A stretch of DNA of 64,000 nucleotides from Ruegeria sp. R14_0 (GTDB lineage: Bacteria > Pseudomonadota > Alphaproteobacteria > Rhodobacterales > Rhodobacteraceae), in NCBI RefSeq assembly GCF_017743975.1, contig NZ_JAGHRC010000003.1:483729-547728 (forward strand), in the 5' to 3' direction. Each line of letters starts with the position of its first letter. Position 1 is the first letter of the stretch. Under the pieces are notes generated by a model that was given only the letters and a program-made list of their open reading frames with translations, was not told the origin of the DNA and did not search any database. Below, piece after piece: positions 59,957 through 64,000 of the stretch. Position numbers and translations under genes: made by a program.

Positions 59957-60871
59957 ATGGCCAAACGCTATGGCGGAAAATACAGCCCCCAAGGTGAGTC
60001 CTCGCCCCCGGATCAACCGCCGCGCGGTCAATATGACGGTGCGCGCGTCGAACCAGCCGGAGCCCGCGCCAACCTAATGTTCCTGCCCGCCGTTCCGCTG
60101 GTGTTCCTGTCGCTGAACGACGGCGCGGTCGGTATGACCATCGGATTGATTGCGGCTGGGGTTTTGACAGCCGCCGCGTTTTTACTGCGAGAAGGGTTGC
60201 GGGCGGAATCGGAATACAACGCCCGCCGCACGGCCAGACGCCCGGCTTTCCCGAGAAAAGTTTTTTCCAGCGTGTTGACCGGCCTTGGGATCGGGCTGGC
60301 GGCCTATCGAACTGAATTTCTGGACGCCGCCACGGTGGCCGACGCCAGCCTGGTCGCGCCTATCCTGTTCGGATTGGTAACCACTGTCCTCCACTCTGTC
60401 TCGTTCGGCATTGATCCGATGAAGGACAAGGGCATGGAGGGTATCGACACCTTCCAGCAGGACCGCGTTGCCCGCGTCGTAGAAGACGCCGAAACCCACC
60501 TTTCCGAAATGACTGATGCCATCAAACGCGCCGGTGACCGCCGGATCGAAGCACGGGTCGAGCGGTTCCAGGACACCGCGCGGGAACTGTTTCGGACGGT
60601 CGAAGAAGATCCCCGTGATCTGGCCGGTGCTCGAAAGTACCTGACCGTCTACCTGAAGGGCGCACGTGATGCGACTGTCAAGTTTGCGGATGTCTATGCC
60701 CGAACCCGAGACCCTCAGGCGTTAGAGGATTATTCGTCTTTGTTGGATGATCTTGAACAGAATTTCGCGGCCCGAACCCGCAAGTTGCTTTTAGATGACC
60801 GCAGCGATCTGACGGTTGAAATTGATGTGTTGCGCGAAAGGCTGCAACGCGAAGGCGTCCGGTTGGACTGA
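59957..60871 (+). CDS. XpaC-like protein (5-bromo-4-chloroindolyl phosphate hydrolysis family)
   Basis: A 304-residue protein. Two membrane helices lie at about residues 36-70 (ANLMFLPAVPLVFLSL, GLIAAGVLTAAAFLL) and a pair near 95-130. The C-terminal 190 residues are a helical, charged domain (RVVEDAETHLSEMTDAIKRA, DPRDLAGARKYLTVYLKGAR). This is the XpaC family, which commonly precedes TelA. The family name comes from an indirect phenotype; the true activity is unknown. The gene is 30 bp upstream of the TelA-like gene. Confidence 0.86.
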   Translation: MAKRYGGKYSPQGESSPPDQPPRGQYDGARVEPAGARANLMFLPAVPLVFLSLNDGAVGMTIGLIAAGVLTAAAFLLREGLRAESEYNARRTARRPAFPRKVFSSVLTGLGIGLAAYRTEFLDAATVADASLVAPILFGLVTTVLHSVSFGIDPMKDKGMEGIDTFQQDRVARVVEDAETHLSEMTDAIKRAGDRRIEARVERFQDTARELFRTVEEDPRDLAGARKYLTVYLKGARDATVKFADVYARTRDPQALEDYSSLLDDLEQNFAARTRKLLLDDRSDLTVEIDVLRERLQREGVRLD

Positions 60872-60901
60872 CCGGCCACAATTTGAGAGAGGATTACCCC
60901 C

Positions 60902-62092
60902 ATGTCCGATGACATCAAGAACAAGGCGGTCGAAGCTGAAACGCTGGTCCAAGAGGTGACTGCCGTTGCCCTGCCTGATCCCACTGCCGAAATCGTCTCG
61001 CTTGAAGAAGCTGACGAACCTGTCAGCGCCGAAATCCGCAAGCGGATGGACGAGATAGACATGGACAACACCAATTCCATCGTCGCGTTCGGCTCGTCTG
61101 CCCAGGCAGAGTTGCAGGAAATCAGTCAGGCGATGCTGGCAGATGTCCGCAACAAGGATGTCGGTCCAGCCGGTGACAGCTTGCGCAACATCGTCACCAC
61201 GATCCGGGGCTTCTCGGTCAGCGAACTGGACGTCCGCCGGGAACGCAGTTGGTGGGAAAAGCTGATCGGCAAGGCCGCCCCGTTCGCGAAATTCACCGCG
61301 CAATATGAACAAATTCAGGGCCAGATCGACCGGATCACCGACGATCTTCTGTCGCATGAGCATACGCTGTTGAAAGACATCAAGTCGCTGGATCTGCTGT
61401 ATGAAAAGACGCTGGGGTTCTATGACGAACTGGCGTTGTACATCGCGGCGGGTGAAGAAAAGCTGACCGAGCTGGACAGCCACGACATCCCCGAAAAAGA
61501 GGCCGAGGTTCAGGCCGCGCCGGAAGACGACCAGGTCATGAAGGCGCAGGAACTGCGTGATCTGCGCGCAGCGCGGGACGACCTGGAACGGCGCGTACAT
61601 GACTTGAAACTGACCCGTCAGGTGACGATGCAATCGCTGCCCTCGATCCGACTGGTTCAGGAGAACGACAAGTCTCTGGTCACCAAAATCAACTCGACGC
61701 TGGTCAACACCGTGCCCCTTTGGGAAACCCAATTGGCGCAGGCTGTCACCATCCAGCGCAGCGCCGAGGCCGCCTCGGCCGTGCGCGATGCCAATGATCT
61801 GACCAATGAGCTGCTGACCTCAAACGCCGCGAATTTGCGCCAGTCGAACAAGATGATCCGCGAAGAAATGGAACGCGGCGTGTTCGACATCGAAGCCGTC
61901 AAGCAAGCCAATGCAGACCTGATCGGCACGATCAACGAAAGTCTTGCGATTGCGGACGAAGGCAAGGCCAAACGCGCCGCGGCGGAAGAAGAGCTGGAGA
62001 AGATGGAAGCCGAGCTGCGCGACACGCTGGCCGCCGCCAAAGCACGCAAAGACGGGGTCGGCGACAACGCTGGAACAGCGGTCGCGGGCTAA
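60902..62092 (+). CDS. TelA/KlaA family toxic anion resistance protein
   Basis: A 396-residue cytoplasmic, mostly coiled-coil protein: RKRMDEIDMDNTNSIVAFGS, ISQAMLADVRNKDVGPAGDS, WWEKLIGKAAPFAKF, and an extended Glu/Lys/Ala-rich C-terminus. TelA proteins are linked to tellurite and other toxic-anion resistance and membrane stress. Comparative genomics places TelA with Ter-type stress systems. It lies in a tight cluster with XpaC-like, DUF2927 and SPFH genes. Confidence 0.9.
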   Translation: MSDDIKNKAVEAETLVQEVTAVALPDPTAEIVSLEEADEPVSAEIRKRMDEIDMDNTNSIVAFGSSAQAELQEISQAMLADVRNKDVGPAGDSLRNIVTTIRGFSVSELDVRRERSWWEKLIGKAAPFAKFTAQYEQIQGQIDRITDDLLSHEHTLLKDIKSLDLLYEKTLGFYDELALYIAAGEEKLTELDSHDIPEKEAEVQAAPEDDQVMKAQELRDLRAARDDLERRVHDLKLTRQVTMQSLPSIRLVQENDKSLVTKINSTLVNTVPLWETQLAQAVTIQRSAEAASAVRDANDLTNELLTSNAANLRQSNKMIREEMERGVFDIEAVKQANADLIGTINESLAIADEGKAKRAAAEEELEKMEAELRDTLAAAKARKDGVGDNAGTAVAG

Positions 62093-62105
62093 AGGCTGGC
62101 TGGGC

Positions 62106-63062
62106 GTGCGTTTCCGTGGTGCATTGAAACCTGCATTGGCGCTTGTATCGCTGTTGGCTCTGGCCAATTGCGATGAGACGCTGACATCTTCTGTAGTCCC
62201 TGAACCACGCCCACAGCCTCCGGCACCGGAACCCAACGCGTACGTCCCGCCTTCTGCTGCCAGTCAGGATCTGACGCGCTTTTACGAACGGGTCGAGCGT
62301 GACCTGCTGACACGCGGGCTGTTGCGCACCGACGGTGGCGGACCGGATGCACCATATGACGCCGAGGATCTGGCACGGAATTTCGAAGCCATCGCGTTTT
62401 ACAGCGAGTATCCCGACCACGCGGTCGCTGTGGCCTCGCGCCAAACCGATGGTCAACTCAGCCGCTGGACGGGGCCCGTTCGATTGCAAACCGAATTCGG
62501 CCCCACTGTCCTACCCGCGACACGCACTAAGGACGTGGAAGCGGTTGAGTCCTATTCCGCTCGCCTGGCGAGAGTGACCGGGCACCCGATTTCCGTGGTC
62601 GACCGCAGGGCAAACTTTTACGTGTTCTTTGCGGGCAAGGATGACAGCGCCTATGTGGTGACTCGCCTGAAACAGCTTATCCCGAATATCAGTCAGGATT
62701 CGCTGGATCTGGTGGCCAATCCGCGGTCCGACATAGACTGTTTTGTTTTTGCTTTGGGCAACAGTTCAGCCCCTTACAAATACGTTCGCGCCGTGACGCT
62801 GATCCGGTCGGAACTGTCCGATCTGTTGCGCCGCAGCTGTATCCACGAAGAAATCGCCCAAGGGCTGGGGCTTTCGAACGACAGCCCGGCCGCGCGTCCG
62901 TCAATCTTTAATGATGATGACGAATTTGCGCTGCTGACCAGCCATGACGAAAAACTACTGACAATGTTGTACGATCCGCGCTTGGAAACCGGTGTTTCGG
63001 TGGACAACGCCCGCCCCGTGGTGCGGATCATTGCACGTGAATTGATGGGCCAGCCGCTTTGA
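62106..63062 (+). CDS. DUF2927 domain-containing lipoprotein
   Basis: A 318-residue lipoprotein. The signal ends LALVSLLALANC (lipobox ANC, Cys about 22), followed by a Pro-rich linker (VPEPRPQPPAPEP) and a DUF2927 domain (DYARRF-like LARNFEAIAFYSEY, RRSCIHEEIAQGLGL, FNDDDEFALLT), which carries a His-Glu pair as in zincin-type proteases. I chose a GTG start at 62106, 13 bp after the TelA stop; the frame opens earlier inside telA but the signal peptide fixes the likely start. Confidence 0.83.
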   Translation: MRFRGALKPALALVSLLALANCDETLTSSVVPEPRPQPPAPEPNAYVPPSAASQDLTRFYERVERDLLTRGLLRTDGGGPDAPYDAEDLARNFEAIAFYSEYPDHAVAVASRQTDGQLSRWTGPVRLQTEFGPTVLPATRTKDVEAVESYSARLARVTGHPISVVDRRANFYVFFAGKDDSAYVVTRLKQLIPNISQDSLDLVANPRSDIDCFVFALGNSSAPYKYVRAVTLIRSELSDLLRRSCIHEEIAQGLGLSNDSPAARPSIFNDDDEFALLTSHDEKLLTMLYDPRLETGVSVDNARPVVRIIARELMGQPL

Positions 63063-63084
63063 GCCCTGAAAGAGGAGAACCCCA

Positions 63085-64000
63085 ATGGGCATATTCGATT
63101 TTCTGACCGGAGAATTCATTGACGTCATTCACTGGGTCGACGACACCCGCGATACCATGGTCTGGCGGTTCGAACGCGAAGGACACGCGATCAAGTATGG
63201 CGCCAAGCTGACTGTGCGCGAAGGTCAGGCCGCCGTGTTTGTTCATGAAGGGCAACTAGCGGACGTTTTCACGCCGGGTCTTTACATGCTCGAAACCAAC
63301 AACATGCCGATCCTGACGACCCTTCAGCACTGGGATCACGGGTTCCAGTCGCCGTTCAAGTCCGAGATCTATTTCGTCAACACGACGCGGTTCAATGATC
63401 TGAAATGGGGCACCAAGAACCCGATCATGCTGCGTGATCCGGAATTCGGACCAACACGCATTCGGGCCTTCGGCACCTATACCGTACGGGTCAAAGACCC
63501 GGCGAAATTCCTGACCGAGATTGTCGGCACGGACGGCGAATTCACGATGGATGAGATCAGCTTTCAGATCCGCAACATTATCGTGCAGGAGTTCAGCCGC
63601 GTGATCGCCGGCTCGGGCATTCCGGTTCTGGACATGGCCGCCAACACCGCAGATCTAGGCAAGCTGATCGCGGCTGAGGTGTCTCCGGTGCTGGACGGGT
63701 ACGGGTTGGAGATGCCTGAATTCTATATCGAGAACATCTCGCTTCCGCCTGCGGTCGAGGCTGCGCTGGATAAGCGAACCTCGATGGGTTTGGCCGGTGA
63801 TCTGGGCAAGTTCACCCAATACTCTGCAGCCGAAGCCATGACAGCGGCGGCGAACAACCCCGGTCAGGGCGGCGGCATGGGTGCCGGACTTGGTATGGGA
63901 ATGGGCATGGCGATGGCCAATCAGATGGCAAACATGGCAGCGGGTCAACCGAGCGGCCCGTGGGGCAGCTCCGCCCCCGCTGCCCCGCACCCGTCAGCGC
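63085..64000 (+). CDS. SPFH domain-containing protein (YdjI/virion core-like), truncated by window end
   Basis: At least 305 residues, open to the right edge. It begins MGIFDFLTGEFIDVIHWVDD with no membrane anchor. The SPFH (prohibitin-like) part includes REGQAAVFVHEGQLADVFTP, then FGTYTVRVKDPAKFLTEIV and ISFQIRNIIVQEFSRVIAG. A Gly/Met-rich tail (GGGMGAGLGMGMGMAMANQM) follows near the edge. Relatives such as Bacillus YdjI are linked to phage-shock-like membrane stress. AGAGGAG precedes the ATG. It is in the XpaC-TelA-DUF2927 cluster. Confidence 0.87.
   Translation, partial: MGIFDFLTGEFIDVIHWVDDTRDTMVWRFEREGHAIKYGAKLTVREGQAAVFVHEGQLADVFTPGLYMLETNNMPILTTLQHWDHGFQSPFKSEIYFVNTTRFNDLKWGTKNPIMLRDPEFGPTRIRAFGTYTVRVKDPAKFLTEIVGTDGEFTMDEISFQIRNIIVQEFSRVIAGSGIPVLDMAANTADLGKLIAAEVSPVLDGYGLEMPEFYIENISLPPAVEAALDKRTSMGLAGDLGKFTQYSAAEAMTAAANNPGQGGGMGAGLGMGMGMAMANQMANMAAGQPSGPWGSSAPAAPHPSA

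Noticed and set aside
1..64000. tRNA genes, CRISPR arrays, insertion sequences, prophage genes
   Set aside because: I looked for cloverleaf-type ends, regularly spaced repeats, transposase motifs and integrase or capsid genes and found none I could support.

Overview
The window is chromosomal DNA of an alphaproteobacterium of the Rhodobacteraceae/Roseobacteraceae (Roseobacter group, Ruegeria-like). The basis is high G+C by eye, strong G/C bias at third codon positions (long antisense open frames shadow most genes), the ScfR-regulated propionyl-CoA genes, choline-sulfate genes, DUF6497 and YdcH proteins, and short intergenic repeats of a type I recall from roseobacters. I see no prophage, insertion sequence, CRISPR array, tRNA or rRNA. 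The only stable RNA gene I can support is rnpB. Genus and species cannot be fixed from this sequence alone.

Layout. 1-4.6 kb: end of an FAD oxidoreductase, a 2-oxoglutarate/Fe(II)-type oxygenase, then AI-2E permease, Hda and Ppx/GppA. 4.6-7.9 kb (minus): VOC protein, GNAT, TerB/J-domain protein, endonuclease/exonuclease/phosphatase-fold protein and a small exported protein. 8-20.5 kb: propionyl-CoA catabolism (methylmalonyl-CoA mutase, PccA, PccB) interleaved with small exported proteins and a porin, with an ScfR-type regulator and TTTGCAAA-like sites beside pccB and the regulator. This locus would convert propionyl-CoA to succinyl-CoA; the epimerase is not here. 20.5-28.6 kb: choline-O-sulfate genes betI-betC-betA without betB, an EamA exporter, a LysE/ArgO exporter with divergent LysR, and an orphan MFS protein. 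28.7-38.6 kb: YebC, two SLC13/TrkA-C permeases, a class I amidotransferase, a BASS transporter, an FAD dehydrogenase, a YbaY-META protein and a YmdB-type phosphoesterase.

38.6-46.9 kb: 5-formyl-THF cyclo-ligase coupled to MgtE, convergent guanine and 8-oxoguanine deaminases, an inositol-monophosphatase-like enzyme, an XRE regulator, a quinone oxidoreductase and a LysR regulator. 46.9-56 kb: DUF1127, BI-1/YccA, L33, DUF533, a Cys/Met-rich DUF1326-DUF2182-GYD module, rnpB, an AmpD-type amidase, an excalibur lipoprotein and gatCA. 56-64 kb: a small exported protein behind operator-like repeats, DUF4202, ceramidase-like, MBL-fold hydrolase, TadA, RluB-type synthase, and a tight plus-strand cluster (29-aa membrane peptide, XpaC-like, TelA-like, DUF2927 lipoprotein, SPFH protein) that runs off the right edge and looks like an envelope-stress module.

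The least explained parts are the DUF1326-DUF2182-GYD module, the XpaC-TelA-DUF2927-SPFH cluster, and a 650-bp gene-free region before the porin. That region carries an intrinsic terminator on the minus strand with no minus-strand gene feeding it, which suggests an unannotated small RNA.
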